Source of the DNA: Pseudoalteromonas undina
GTDB lineage: Bacteria > Pseudomonadota > Gammaproteobacteria > Enterobacterales > Alteromonadaceae
DNA length: 64,000 nucleotides
Assembly (NCBI RefSeq): GCF_000238275.3
Contig: NZ_AHCF03000004.1
Span: 1 to 64,000, forward strand
Direction of reading: 5' to 3'
Shown: positions 8,962 to 18,019 of the stretch, one piece after another
How positions within the stretch are numbered: position 1 is the stretch's first letter
Layout: every line of letters starts with the position of its first letter
Translations under genes and position numbers: made by a program
The notes under the pieces: generated by a model
The model's input: the letters and a program-made list of their open reading frames with translations, nothing else
Databases searched by the model: none
What the model was told of the DNA's origin: nothing

Positions 8962-9825
8962 TTACCATTTCATTTCGCCTTTATGAACTTTAGCACCAAT
9001 GCTAAGAGCCATAGGTAATACAGCCTCAGGGTATGAGTTGGTCATTTTATCTATCAGCAGCTTACTGCTATCACTACTTTGCTTAGCGTGTGCAAAATCC
9101 TTTAAATACTGGATTGAAAAATCAATATTTGCAGCATCTAATTGGGTGCCTGCTTTCATATGCCCTGGGATCACCACGTCAGGTTTAAGTGCTTTCATTT
9201 CATTAAGTTGTTTTGCCCAGGTATTTTGCTCTGCTTGAGTTTGCGCATCGGCCATCCATAAATGAACATTGGCGTATACAGCCACATTACCTAAAATAGC
9301 TTTGTTATCAGGTATCCATAAATAAGGACGATGATTATGCTCACCCTCTGTACCACGAATTTCAATGGTATGGCCTTCTATTTTTAAGCTATTACCATTA
9401 AATACCTCAGGAACAACGGGGTTTTTTGGGGCGTTTTCCCCCATTTTTGGCGTCCAGAAAGCAAGTTTACCTTTAAGCTTTGCTGCTATTTTTTGGTTCA
9501 CTGCCGGTGTGGTTATAATCTTTGCGTCAGGAAAAAACTGCTGTAACACTTCAGCGCCAAAGTAGTAATCAGGATCGGCTTGGCTAATAAAAATAGTTTT
9601 TAGTTGTTTACCAGAGTCAATTACTTTGGCGGCAATGCGCAGTGCATCTGCTTTGGTAAATCCGGTATCAATTAAAATTGCATCGGTACGGCCATAAACC
9701 AGCGTGGCATTAACATGAAAGCTATTGCTGTCAGCGTTATACACATCAAGGTTTAGTGGGGTTTCGTCTGCAATAGCGATATTGCTGGCTAATAGTGTGC
9801 TTAGTAAAAGAGTGCGTAGGTTCAT
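8962..9825 (-). CDS. Secreted MBL-fold protein with altered metal motif
   Basis: Metallo-beta-lactamase-fold protein of 287 residues with a signal peptide (about 1-19, cleaved after AIA), so periplasmic. An upstream in-frame ATG at 9858 would put 11 polar residues before the signal peptide; the ATG at 9825 is preferred. The usual metal motif THxHxDH reads SQADPDYYFG near residues 81-90, so the first two histidines and the last are missing. PDVVIPGH near the C-terminus keeps a histidine. Hydrolase activity is therefore doubtful, or a different metal site is used. It is divergent from a LysR-type gene that probably controls it. Confidence 0.8.
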   Translation of the reverse strand: MNLRTLLLSTLLASNIAIADETPLNLDVYNADSNSFHVNATLVYGRTDAILIDTGFTKADALRIAAKVIDSGKQLKTIFISQADPDYYFGAEVLQQFFPDAKIITTPAVNQKIAAKLKGKLAFWTPKMGENAPKNPVVPEVFNGNSLKIEGHTIEIRGTEGEHNHRPYLWIPDNKAILGNVAVYANVHLWMADAQTQAEQNTWAKQLNEMKALKPDVVIPGHMKAGTQLDAANIDFSIQYLKDFAHAKQSSDSSKLLIDKMTNSYPEAVLPMALSIGAKVHKGEMKW

Positions 9826-9929
9826 AGTATTCTCATCATTGGTTGCTAATGCGAGCATAATAAAGGTTTGATATGTTCAGAAAAACAACCAATAATTAGC
9901 ATCATTGTTTCATAAATCGTGCAAATACT

Positions 9930-10817
9930 ATGGATAAACTCACCGCAGCGCAGGTTTTTGTGGATGTTGCCTACTCAGGCAGTTTTACTGCCACTGCCGA
10001 TCGGCTTGAAATGTCACGCCCTATGGTTACTCGTCATATTGAGTCGGCAGAGGCCTGGTTAAATACGCGCTTATTGCATCGCACTACCCGTAAAGTAACG
10101 CTTACCACCGCCGGCGAGGCCTGTTTACCCGAAATAGAGCAATGGTTAGCACAGGCTAACCGTTTAGTTGAACAAACTAAAAGCCAGCAACAGTTGTCAG
10201 GTAAAATACGAGTAGCGACCAGTATGTCGTTAGGTTTTGCACAATTAGCCCCTATATTTACACGTTTTATGAAACGTCACCCTAACGTGCAAATAGACAT
10301 AGATCTTGAAGACTCAACCACAGATCTAATAGAGCAACGTGTTGATTTAGCAATACGTATTGCAGCCAATCCTGATCCTTCGTTAATAGGTAAACCTATT
10401 GCCGAGTGTGAATCTATATTAGTGGCCTCAGCCAGCTACCTTGCTGATTATCCGCCAATAACGACACCACAACAGTTAAGTGCTCATCAGTGTTTAGGCT
10501 ATAAAAACTTTGACCGATATATTTGGCATTTACACAACGGGGATGAGTTTCAATCAGTTGATGTTAAATGCAATTTAAGTGCAAACGAGGCCACCACATT
10601 ACTTCATGCAGCTATAGCCGGTGGTGGTATTTCAGTACAGCCTACGTATTTGGCAAATCAATATATACTGGATGGTCGCTTGCAGCGTGTATTAGCGCCA
10701 TGGACATTAAACCCAATGAAAATATATGTGCTTTACCCTTCTCGTCAGCATTTATCGGCAACAGTAAGAGCACTAATCGACACGCTCAGTGAAGAATTTA
10801 AAAATCCAGCATGGTAA
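9930..10817 (+). CDS. LysR-family transcriptional regulator
   Basis: LysR-type regulator of 295 residues with an N-terminal winged helix-turn-helix (TATADRLEMSRPMVTRHIESAEAWLNTRLLHRTTR) and a C-terminal periplasmic-binding-like effector domain. It is divergent from the MBL-fold gene with about 100 bp between the two starts, the classic layout for a LysR regulator and its target. It belongs to the large group with RLLHRTTR after the HTH. The inducer is unknown. Confidence 0.9.
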   Translation: MDKLTAAQVFVDVAYSGSFTATADRLEMSRPMVTRHIESAEAWLNTRLLHRTTRKVTLTTAGEACLPEIEQWLAQANRLVEQTKSQQQLSGKIRVATSMSLGFAQLAPIFTRFMKRHPNVQIDIDLEDSTTDLIEQRVDLAIRIAANPDPSLIGKPIAECESILVASASYLADYPPITTPQQLSAHQCLGYKNFDRYIWHLHNGDEFQSVDVKCNLSANEATTLLHAAIAGGGISVQPTYLANQYILDGRLQRVLAPWTLNPMKIYVLYPSRQHLSATVRALIDTLSEEFKNPAW

Positions 10818-10951
10818 TAAATTATAAAAGTTTGGGTTTAAACCATAGCTTTGTGCGTTAAGCATACTGATATTCTGTAGGTTATTTTGTTACAGTAAAT
10901 GTAATAAGCGCCTTAATCCATAAAGGTCAGCAGACCCAAGGAACAATAATA

Positions 10952-13288
10952 ATGAATCTGATCAAAACATCGGGCTTGGCACTGGCCATTGTTGCGGGCT
11001 TAGGCTTGCAAGCATGTTCAAGTACCAGCATAACAACCAACAATAATGCAGCGATGAGTACCGTGAATAATCCATTAAGCCTAGCGCAAATTTATAAAGA
11101 TAAAGAATTTAAAACCCAGCGAAGCACTTACTTTAAGTGGCTAGACGATGGTACCGGCTACACTGTGCTTGAAGAGCGCGAAAGCGAAAAAGAAAAAGCA
11201 GACGATAACAACACCGATGACGACAAAGAGCACGGCGTAAAAGGCAACGACATTGTATTTTACAATGCTGACGGGACAGGCCGTAAAGTACTGGTTGAGT
11301 TTGAAAAGCTACTGCCAGAGGGCGCAGACGAGCCATTTGCAATCGAAAGCTATCAGTGGTCAAAAGACGGTAAATGGCTGATGGTATTTACCAACAGCGA
11401 GCAAGTTTGGCGTTCGCGTAGCAGAGGCGACTTTTGGTTACTTAACCTTGAGACAAACCAATTACAGCAATTAGGTGGTAAAGACGTTGAGCCAACTAAG
11501 TTAATGTTTGCTAAGTTCTCGCCAGATAGCTCAAAAGTGGCTTACGTGCGCGATAACAATATTTATATGCAAGCGGTTGGTAGTAACGATGTAACCGCGC
11601 TCACAACCGATGGTAACGCCACCATTGTTAACGGTAATTTTGATTGGGTATACGAAGAAGAGTTTACTATTGCCGATGGTTTTCGTTGGAGCCCCGACAA
11701 CAAATCAATCGCCTATTGGCAGCTTGATACTAGTGACGTTAAATTTTTCACTATGATCAACAACACTGACGAACTGTACCCTACCCTTAAAGAATTCCCT
11801 TATCCTAAAGCGGGTGAAACCAACTCTGCCGTGCGTGTTGGTGTGGTAAGCCTTGCTGATAAACAAACCCGTTGGGCTGAGCTTGAAGGCGATAACCGCG
11901 ACCGTTACATTCCGCGTATTAGCTGGGCAGGCACTGGTAATGAATTAATGATTCAAGATTTAAATCGCCCACAAAGCCATAACAAAGTGTGGTTGTTTGA
12001 TTGGCAAAAGCAGCAACTGACTAAAATTTTAGAAGACAAAGACGATGCGTTTATAGAATGGTTTTATAAAGCCAACTGGTCAAAAGACGGCGAGTTTTTT
12101 ATTTGGCACAGTGAGCGCGACGGTTGGCGTCATCTTTACCGTGTATCGCGCGATGGCAAAACTATTATCGACCTAACCCCAGGCGATTACGACATTATTG
12201 ATATGCTGAGCATAAATGAAGATAAAAACGTGATGTATTTTATTGCCTCGCCAAACGATCCTGGTCAGCGTTATTTATACAGCACACCGCTTGATGGCAG
12301 CAGCAAACCGATACGGGTCACACCTGCTGAGTTTGAAGGCTCAAACAGCTACTACATGTCAAAAGATGCCTCATGGGCTATGCACACTTACTCTAAATTT
12401 GGCACGCCACCGACTAAAGAGATCATTAAAGTGGCAAATCATAGTAATGTAAAAACCTTAGTTGAAAATACAAAGCTTAAACAAAAGCTGGCTGAGCAAA
12501 GCTTACCAAAGCATGAGTTTTTCAAAGTAAACGCGCAAGATGGCACCGAGCTTGACGGCTACATTATGTTCCCAGAGAACATGGATAAAAGTAAAAAATA
12601 CCCGATTGTGTTTTACGTATACGGCGAACCATGGGGCTCAACCGTTCAAGACCGCTGGGAAGGTAATAGTTACTTATATAAATCACTGCTAACGCAAAAA
12701 GGTTTTATTGTGGCATCGGTTGATAACCGTGGTACACGTGCTCCAAAAGGCCGCGATTGGCGCAAATCGATTTATAAAAAAATTGGCTCAATTACCGTGC
12801 AAGACCAAGTCGACGCACTAGATGCCATGGCTAAACGCTGGGATGTAATAGACACAGACCGCGTTGGTGTGTGGGGGCACTCAGGGGGCGGTAGTTCAAC
12901 CCTTAACTTACTGTTCCGCCACGGTGATAAATTTAAAGTGGGCATTGCCTCAGCACCCGTGCCAGACATTCGTTTATACGACACCATTTATCAAGAGCGT
13001 TATGCGGGCAACCCAAACACCGATCCTGAGAGTTACGATAACACCTCGCCGATTACCTTTGCTAAAAACCTAACTGGTAAGCTATTGCTTATTCACGGCA
13101 CAGGCGATGATAACGTGCATTACCAAGGCTCAGAACGCTTAATTGACGAGCTTGTAAAGCATAACAAGCAGTTTGAATTTTTCTCATACCCTAACCGTTC
13201 ACACAGCTTGCGCGAAGGCAAAGGCACCACTTTGCATTACCATACTATGATGGCTAACTTTTTTGAAAAGCACTTACTAACCAAGTAA
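10952..13288 (+). CDS. DPP-IV-family (S9B) peptidase lipoprotein
   Basis: Prolyl dipeptidyl peptidase of family S9, 778 residues. A lipoprotein signal ends at LQAC (Cys22), so it is membrane anchored facing the periplasm. An N-terminal beta-propeller region (about 50-490) includes FDWVYEEEF, the double-Glu motif that binds the free N-terminus of substrates in DPP-IV. The alpha/beta hydrolase domain has GHSGGGS with Ser644, GDDNVH with Asp near 719-720, and SHSL with the catalytic His near 751. It probably releases X-Pro dipeptides during peptide scavenging, a common trait in protein-degrading marine bacteria. It is monocistronic with its own terminator. Confidence 0.93.
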   Translation: MNLIKTSGLALAIVAGLGLQACSSTSITTNNNAAMSTVNNPLSLAQIYKDKEFKTQRSTYFKWLDDGTGYTVLEERESEKEKADDNNTDDDKEHGVKGNDIVFYNADGTGRKVLVEFEKLLPEGADEPFAIESYQWSKDGKWLMVFTNSEQVWRSRSRGDFWLLNLETNQLQQLGGKDVEPTKLMFAKFSPDSSKVAYVRDNNIYMQAVGSNDVTALTTDGNATIVNGNFDWVYEEEFTIADGFRWSPDNKSIAYWQLDTSDVKFFTMINNTDELYPTLKEFPYPKAGETNSAVRVGVVSLADKQTRWAELEGDNRDRYIPRISWAGTGNELMIQDLNRPQSHNKVWLFDWQKQQLTKILEDKDDAFIEWFYKANWSKDGEFFIWHSERDGWRHLYRVSRDGKTIIDLTPGDYDIIDMLSINEDKNVMYFIASPNDPGQRYLYSTPLDGSSKPIRVTPAEFEGSNSYYMSKDASWAMHTYSKFGTPPTKEIIKVANHSNVKTLVENTKLKQKLAEQSLPKHEFFKVNAQDGTELDGYIMFPENMDKSKKYPIVFYVYGEPWGSTVQDRWEGNSYLYKSLLTQKGFIVASVDNRGTRAPKGRDWRKSIYKKIGSITVQDQVDALDAMAKRWDVIDTDRVGVWGHSGGGSSTLNLLFRHGDKFKVGIASAPVPDIRLYDTIYQERYAGNPNTDPESYDNTSPITFAKNLTGKLLLIHGTGDDNVHYQGSERLIDELVKHNKQFEFFSYPNRSHSLREGKGTTLHYHTMMANFFEKHLLTK

Positions 13289-13310
13289 TCGCTTTAAAAA
13301 GTAAAATACT

Positions 13311-13346
13311 AAAGCCGCACACTAATTATTAGTGTGCGGCTTTTTT
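13311..13346 (+). terminator. Rho-independent terminator after the DPP-IV gene
   Basis: A perfect stem AAAGCCGCACACTA/TAGTGTGCGGCTTT is followed by T residues. A dispersed-repeat copy begins at its T tract. Confidence 0.85.
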
Positions 13347-13406
13347 AATCAAAATGTAACGGGGGTTTACAAAGCGTAAGTTGGATAGAGTGCAACGAAA
13401 CCCGAC
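13347..13406. repeat. Dispersed repeat, short copy
   Basis: Shares AATCAAAATGT..CGGGGGTTTACA and then GTTGGATAGAGTGCAACGAAACC with the copies at 14714-14824 and 20124-20236, but lacks the middle part. It starts directly at the end of the preceding terminator. Confidence 0.55.
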
Positions 13407-13456
13407 AATAATAAAAAATGACTTATAAACTCAATGTCATCTAAAATAGCGAAGGC

Positions 13457-14431
13457 TCACCATGTTATTAGCCATTTTTCAATTTCGATAACATCATCAC
13501 GATCAAACACCATTAAACTTGAATGAGAGCGAGCATTAAAAGTTATTTTTTTTACTAACTCATTTTGTATAGATGAAAAGTAAGCCGGAGGGGATAGAGA
13601 GTCAACATCTGAGTTAATTAACAATACAGGCTTTTTAGTCTCAGTTAATTTAGGCAATAAATTTGTTTCTTGAATGGTTACTCCTGCCTCAAACATTGCC
13701 TGGTTAACAATATTATCAATCTCGCTATGAAAAAAATGACTAAGCAAAGGCGATTTATAAGGTAAGTACTCCTTAGCTGCAACGTCAAAACTCATCATTG
13801 GGGCAAGTAAAATAGCAGCGTCAACATATTCTGATGATAATAAGTTACTTGCAGTAAGTGCTCCCATAGAATGGCCGACTACAACAGTCTGGTTATTTGG
13901 TTGATTTAAAAGTGATTCAGCAAGCAGTTCATTTAAAATGCCGTGCTCTTTTGCTGCAAATACAAATGCTTCAGTTGATTCACCATGGCCAAAAAGATCT
14001 GGAATAATAACGTTCATACCAAGCGCTCTAAAATAGATAGCTGAAGCCATCATTGCTTCTTTACTGCCCCCATAGCCATGAAGTAATAAAGCAGTGCCTT
14101 CAAAACGATTAAATGTGTCTGGTGTCATTCTGTGTGAAATTGTATTTTCTACATTATTACCAGTTGCATGAAGGTTGTAATAAACAGAACTCTCTTGCGA
14201 AAATTCGGCTGCTTGATAAGGTTCAGCAGTCAGATATGTAATGCATTGAGTGGTACTAAAAGAGCAAAATTTTTGTTTTTCAAAGCCAATGTCGCTAGGT
14301 TTTGCTTTTATAAACTGTGCTTCAGAAAGATAGATACCGGGGTTTGACATGACGTAACTGCCAATAGAAGTACAGCCAGACAAAGAAAATATATAAAGTG
14401 TAACTGCTAATAGTTTGGTGAAATTTTCCAT
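13457..14431 (-). CDS. Alpha/beta hydrolase lipoprotein
   Basis: Serine hydrolase of 324 residues. The signal sequence ends in a lipobox LSGC near residue 20, so it should be lipid anchored. The fold is supported by LLLHGYGGSKEA (oxyanion region), GHGES, the nucleophile elbow GHSMGA, and late motifs LLINSDVDSLSPP (acid) and ARSHSSLMVF (His). It resembles lysophospholipase or monoglyceride-lipase-like proteins. The substrate is unknown. It is convergent with the DPP-IV gene and stands alone. Confidence 0.82.
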   Translation of the reverse strand: MENFTKLLAVTLYIFSLSGCTSIGSYVMSNPGIYLSEAQFIKAKPSDIGFEKQKFCSFSTTQCITYLTAEPYQAAEFSQESSVYYNLHATGNNVENTISHRMTPDTFNRFEGTALLLHGYGGSKEAMMASAIYFRALGMNVIIPDLFGHGESTEAFVFAAKEHGILNELLAESLLNQPNNQTVVVGHSMGALTASNLLSSEYVDAAILLAPMMSFDVAAKEYLPYKSPLLSHFFHSEIDNIVNQAMFEAGVTIQETNLLPKLTETKKPVLLINSDVDSLSPPAYFSSIQNELVKKITFNARSHSSLMVFDRDDVIEIEKWLITW

Positions 14432-14939
14432 TTTCGCTTCATTAGTTAAACTTGAACATCAACACTTTAATTAAGCAGATAACGTCCTATGAGGTGGAGG
14501 AGGTTTTAGCCGTTAGTTAGGCATTTTTTTATTATTTCAAAGTACCTTAACAGTATCTTCTATCCACCTCAATTTTCTCGAGTAAATAAATCTGTTTGGT
14601 ATTAGGTAGACACTTGCTTATTAATCAAAACCCAAATTTAGTGCTTAGTTACGACTTTGAGTTACTTTTTTATCTAAGTTTTATGAATTTAGGTAATTGA
14701 AAATTTCACTCTATTTTTAATCAAAATGGTGTGAGGGGTTTACAGCTGAGGTCAAAGGTTAAAGGAACAAGGTCAAAGAATTTTAGTTACGGTAAGTTGG
14801 ATAGAGTGTAACGAAACCCAACAAGGAAATACTGCTCAATAGGCAATAATTGAATCGTTTATTACTAAACATAGCTTGGAATTAGAGAGGCATTAAAAAA
14901 GTAGCATCCATGCCACTGCAAGTGCGATATTAATAAAAA
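14432..14939. other. 508-bp gap without a gene
   Basis: It holds the full-length dispersed repeat (14714-14824) and otherwise A+T-rich sequence. A segment at 14478-14522 faintly resembles an integron attC site but its arms do not pair well. No convincing ORF or RNA gene is seen. Confidence 0.5.
14714..14824. repeat. Dispersed repeat, full copy
   Basis: Starts TTTTTAATCAAAATG, then GGGGTTTACAGCTGAG, a run of AAAGG-containing short repeats, and ends GTTGGATAGAGTGtAACGAAACCCAACA. The outer TTGG and CCAA parts can pair. The copy at 20124-20236 has the same order of blocks. Confidence 0.6.
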
Positions 14940-15251
14940 TTAAGAGCTTGGTTGCGAAGGTTGATACTTATTAACGAGAATGTGCTGCAAACTTTTAAGT
15001 GCCCGCTTTATCGCTTGCAGCATACTTCTTCCTTTTGTATTTACATTAATACTGGGTAGCCCCGGCAAAAGAATATTAATTTTACATTGCTGCAAAGTGC
15101 CGTGGCGCTCACTCGAAAGATCATTTATTTGAATCTCTACTTTACGAATATTTAAAGCATGTTTTGCCAATTGGCTTTTTATCAACTTCAAAAGCGACAT
15201 CTTTTCACTTGCGTTAATTATCTTGTTTTTAACTGTAAGTTTTAGCTTCAT
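14940..15251 (-). CDS. HPF/RaiA-like ribosome-associated protein
   Basis: Small basic protein of 103 residues. The segment VEIQINDLSSERHGTLQQ, then INILLPGLPSINVNTKG, then MLQAIKRALKSLQHIL follows the HPF/RaiA pattern of beta strands and a long helix. Family members bind the ribosomal A and P sites and promote dormancy; this one resembles the short stand-alone HPF-like type. It lies divergent from nhaR with 109 bp between, suggesting shared control. Family assignment is by pattern, so moderately sure. Confidence 0.65.
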   Translation of the reverse strand: MKLKLTVKNKIINASEKMSLLKLIKSQLAKHALNIRKVEIQINDLSSERHGTLQQCKINILLPGLPSINVNTKGRSMLQAIKRALKSLQHILVNKYQPSQPSS

Positions 15252-15360
15252 GCAATTACACCTTTTAATAGTAACTATGTTGCAGGCATGACTGTAATCT
15301 ACTAACTTAGTGGCAAAGGAAAAAGCTGATTATTTCTTACTTTAAAACAGGTATTTTCGA

Positions 15361-16254
15361 ATGATTACCAACATCAACTACAATCACTTATATTATTTTT
15401 GGCAGGTAAGTAAGCACGGCAGTATTGCAGCGGCGAGTAAAATACTTAATTTAACGCCGCAAACGGTCAGCTCACAAATTACTAACTTAGAGCAACGATT
15501 AGGAAAACCGCTATTTGTCCGCCGAGGGCGAGGCCTACAGTTAACGGAATTTGGCCATGTAACTCAGCAGTACACCAATGATATGTTTGCCATAGCTCAC
15601 GAATGGCTAGAAACTACGCAAGGCGATACCACGCAATACTCACGAACATTAAAAGTGGGTATTTCAGATGTGTTACCCAAATCATTGGTGTCGAAGTGGC
15701 TAGCGCCTTTAATTAATAACGACCGTATTACCAACTTACACTGTATTGACGGCCAACAAGATGAGTTGCTGGCACAAATGGCGATTCATAAGCTCGACTT
15801 AGTGTTAGCCGATAAACCACTCGATACCACCTTGCCATTTAAGGCGTTTTGTCATGAAATAGGCAAAAGCCAAATCGCTCTTTTTGGTAATGAAACATGG
15901 CATTCGCAGTTACATAAGCAGTTTCCGCAGTCTTTAAACAATAAGCCTTTAGTGCTCCCCGCAAAAGAAAGCCCTGTCGCGCGTGCTATTTATTATTGGC
16001 TACAAGAGCAAGACATTGAAATGACAATAGCAGGCCATGTTGACGACAGCGCATTAATGAAGTCGTTAGGTGAGCAAGGGTTTGGGATATTCCCTGCGCC
16101 TATTTTGGTAAGAGCTGAAGTGGAGCGCCATTACGGCGTAAATTACATTGGTACAATTGATAATGTTTATCAGCATTATTATGCGTTTACGCCCGACAGG
16201 CTCATTAAAGACAGTATTTATGACGAATTCATAAAGCACGCGCAAATGACGTAG
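15361..16254 (+). CDS. nhaR: NhaR-like LysR regulator
   Basis: LysR-type regulator of 297 residues. The start INYNHLYYFWQVSKHGSI and the following LTPQTVSSQI...RRGRGLQLTEFG closely follow E. coli NhaR, an activator of the Na+/H+ antiporter gene nhaA that responds to sodium. No nhaA is next to it; its divergent neighbour is an HPF-like gene, which is a plausible target. The effector domain occupies residues 90-295. Confidence 0.8.
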   Translation: MITNINYNHLYYFWQVSKHGSIAAASKILNLTPQTVSSQITNLEQRLGKPLFVRRGRGLQLTEFGHVTQQYTNDMFAIAHEWLETTQGDTTQYSRTLKVGISDVLPKSLVSKWLAPLINNDRITNLHCIDGQQDELLAQMAIHKLDLVLADKPLDTTLPFKAFCHEIGKSQIALFGNETWHSQLHKQFPQSLNNKPLVLPAKESPVARAIYYWLQEQDIEMTIAGHVDDSALMKSLGEQGFGIFPAPILVRAEVERHYGVNYIGTIDNVYQHYYAFTPDRLIKDSIYDEFIKHAQMT

Positions 16255-16330
16255 ATTTTAGTTAATCGCTTTAAGATTGACGGGCGTCGGGGTGCGGGTT
16301 ACGGATCTAAAACCTTACACTTCTCATACC

Positions 16331-16699
16331 TCAAAATAAATATATTAAAAATATCAACAAGGCGATAAAGAATACCGGAGTGAGCAAATAAAATATGATA
16401 TTGGCTACTATTTTATTGTTATCTCTAAACTTTAGTACTTTTTGGCGTGCGGCAATTAAGGCTGGAAATGTAATAAATCCTTGGATACCGATAGCTAAAG
16501 TAATAGTAAGTTGCATGATAATAATTTGCCAGTATTGCTCTGGGTCATCAATTAACGATGCTTGTTGATAGTCGCTGCCTGTCGTTCCAAGCTGATGAGC
16601 AGTTCCTGTAATTAACCCTATAATAGGTGATATCAAAAAGAATAAAGCAACACTTAAGATTGTTTTATCAACTTTATCCCTTAATTTAACTATTTTCAT
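16331..16699 (-). CDS. Small three-helix membrane protein, unknown
   Basis: 122 residues with three predicted transmembrane segments at about 15-32, 57-80 and 99-121. It has basic residues at the N-terminus and a short soluble stretch between helices 1 and 2. No known family is recognised. It lies 65 bp downstream of the TauE/SafE permease gene in the same direction and could share its transcript. Confidence 0.6.
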   Translation of the reverse strand: MKIVKLRDKVDKTILSVALFFLISPIIGLITGTAHQLGTTGSDYQQASLIDDPEQYWQIIIMQLTITLAIGIQGFITFPALIAARQKVLKFRDNNKIVANIIFYLLTPVFFIALLIFLIYLF

Positions 16700-16764
16700 A
16701 GCATCCTTGCCTTAAAGTTTATTATTTCAAAATATATTCGCAAGCAAGCCTGCGAACTTTAACC

Positions 16765-17574
16765 TTATCGAGTAAACATATTGATTGCCATTATTATTAA
16801 TAAGCCGGCAAATATTTTCTTTATGGTTGAAACTGGCAAATAATGGGTGGCTTTAGCGCCGAGTGGCGCAGTAAACCATGAGGTGCATACAATACCCAAT
16901 AAAGCGGGCAAATACACAAAGCCTGCAAATCCTTCTTTTAGGCTAAATAACTGGCTGCCTGAGCTGATATAACCCATTGAGCCAAACAGGGCTATCACAA
17001 TGCCTGAGGCCGAGGCGCAGCCAATGGCTTTTTTCATATCGACAGAAAAAAACGTCAGTAACGGCACTAATACTGCCCCGCCACCAATACCTATCATGGC
17101 AGATAACCCACCGGTTATGGTCGTATAAACACTCAGCAACCCTTTGTTTGGCAACGGGCGCGCTATTGCTGAATCATTCTTACCTGAAAAAATCATTTTT
17201 AATGCAATTAACACCACACTTACAGCAAATACCAAACGTACCACATGCTCAGGTAACAGCGCGGCCATAAAGCCACTAATGAGCGCGCCAAAGGCAACGC
17301 CCGCCATCACCCAAGGTGCAATATCCCACGGTACATTGCCATTTTTATGATGCGCAATAGCCGACGAGGTCGAGGTAAATAAAATAGAGGCCAGCGAGGT
17401 CGCAATGGCAACCACCACTACTTGTTCAGGTGGCAAAGCATTAAAGTGCAGTAATATCATGCTGAGTATGGGCACAATCACTAGCCCGCCCCCTATTCCT
17501 AATAAGCCTGCTAAAAAACCAACACCGCTACCTAATATGGCGCAGTATATAATTAACACTATTAAATCACTCAT
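16765..17574 (-). CDS. TauE/SafE-family permease
   Basis: Inner-membrane protein of 269 residues with about eight membrane segments in two halves. The halves carry the repeated glycine motifs GLLGIGGGLVIVPIL (near residue 23) and GIGGGAVLVPLLTFF. Family members export sulfite, sulfoacetate or related anions. It faces the mesX-mesD methionine genes with a MetJ-box region between them, so a link to sulfur metabolism is plausible. The substrate itself is not shown by sequence. Confidence 0.85.
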   Translation of the reverse strand: MSDLIVLIIYCAILGSGVGFLAGLLGIGGGLVIVPILSMILLHFNALPPEQVVVVAIATSLASILFTSTSSAIAHHKNGNVPWDIAPWVMAGVAFGALISGFMAALLPEHVVRLVFAVSVVLIALKMIFSGKNDSAIARPLPNKGLLSVYTTITGGLSAMIGIGGGAVLVPLLTFFSVDMKKAIGCASASGIVIALFGSMGYISSGSQLFSLKEGFAGFVYLPALLGIVCTSWFTAPLGAKATHYLPVSTIKKIFAGLLIIMAINMFTR

Positions 17575-17754
17575 TCCTTTTGTCTCTTCTTATGTTGTGG
17601 AAAGTTCTGCGGCGGTGAGCTGCTTAATAAAGCGCTTAAGCTCACCTAAGTTTATTCGAGTATATCAACAACCGTTTATGCAAATGGCACTTTAAGTGCC
17701 TATAAGCATTGAATAATACTCACGTTTTGTATGAATAAATCACAACACCTGTAA

Positions 17755-17778
17755 AAACATCTAGAAATCTAGACTTCT
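17755..17778 (+). promoter_or_regulatory. Three tandem MetJ boxes
   Basis: Contiguous 8-mers AAACATCT, AGAAATCT and AGACTTCT match the met-box consensus AGACGTCT at 6, 6 and 7 of 8 positions. MetJ with S-adenosylmethionine binds such tandem boxes and represses methionine genes. They lie about 240 bp before mesX. A weak promoter (TTGTAT at 17727, TGTAAA at 17750, 17-bp spacer) runs into them. Confidence 0.65.
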
Positions 17779-18019
17779 AAATTGGGTTTTGTCTGAGTGG
17801 GAGCGTCTACTAGCCTAATTTATTCATTCAACTTAGTAAGAGAGTGAATCTGGCTCATGTTTTACCTGAAATAATACCGTTTTTCTTCATGCCACATAGC
17901 GCGTATAAATTTATTAACTCTGCAAAGCACCATTACAGTTATCCCGTTAGTTTGGTTTTAACAGCGAGTAATGTGTCATTGATAAAAGCAGTAACAACTC
18001 AAATTGAAAGGATACGGCT
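17779..18019 (+). other. Leader between MetJ boxes and mesX
   Basis: About 240 bp without a convincing ORF. No known SAM riboswitch core was recognised. AAAGGA before the mesX ATG is a good ribosome binding site. Confidence 0.4.

Noticed and set aside
14478..14522. Sequence resembling an integron attC site (GTTAGTTAGGC end and ATAACG start)
   Set aside because: The outer arms do not pair well, no integrase or cassette array is near, and no second copy was seen.
17803..17810. GTCTAC as the -10 part of another sigma-E-like promoter before mesX
   Set aside because: No GAACTT-like hexamer lies 15-16 bp upstream; the MetJ boxes explain the region better.
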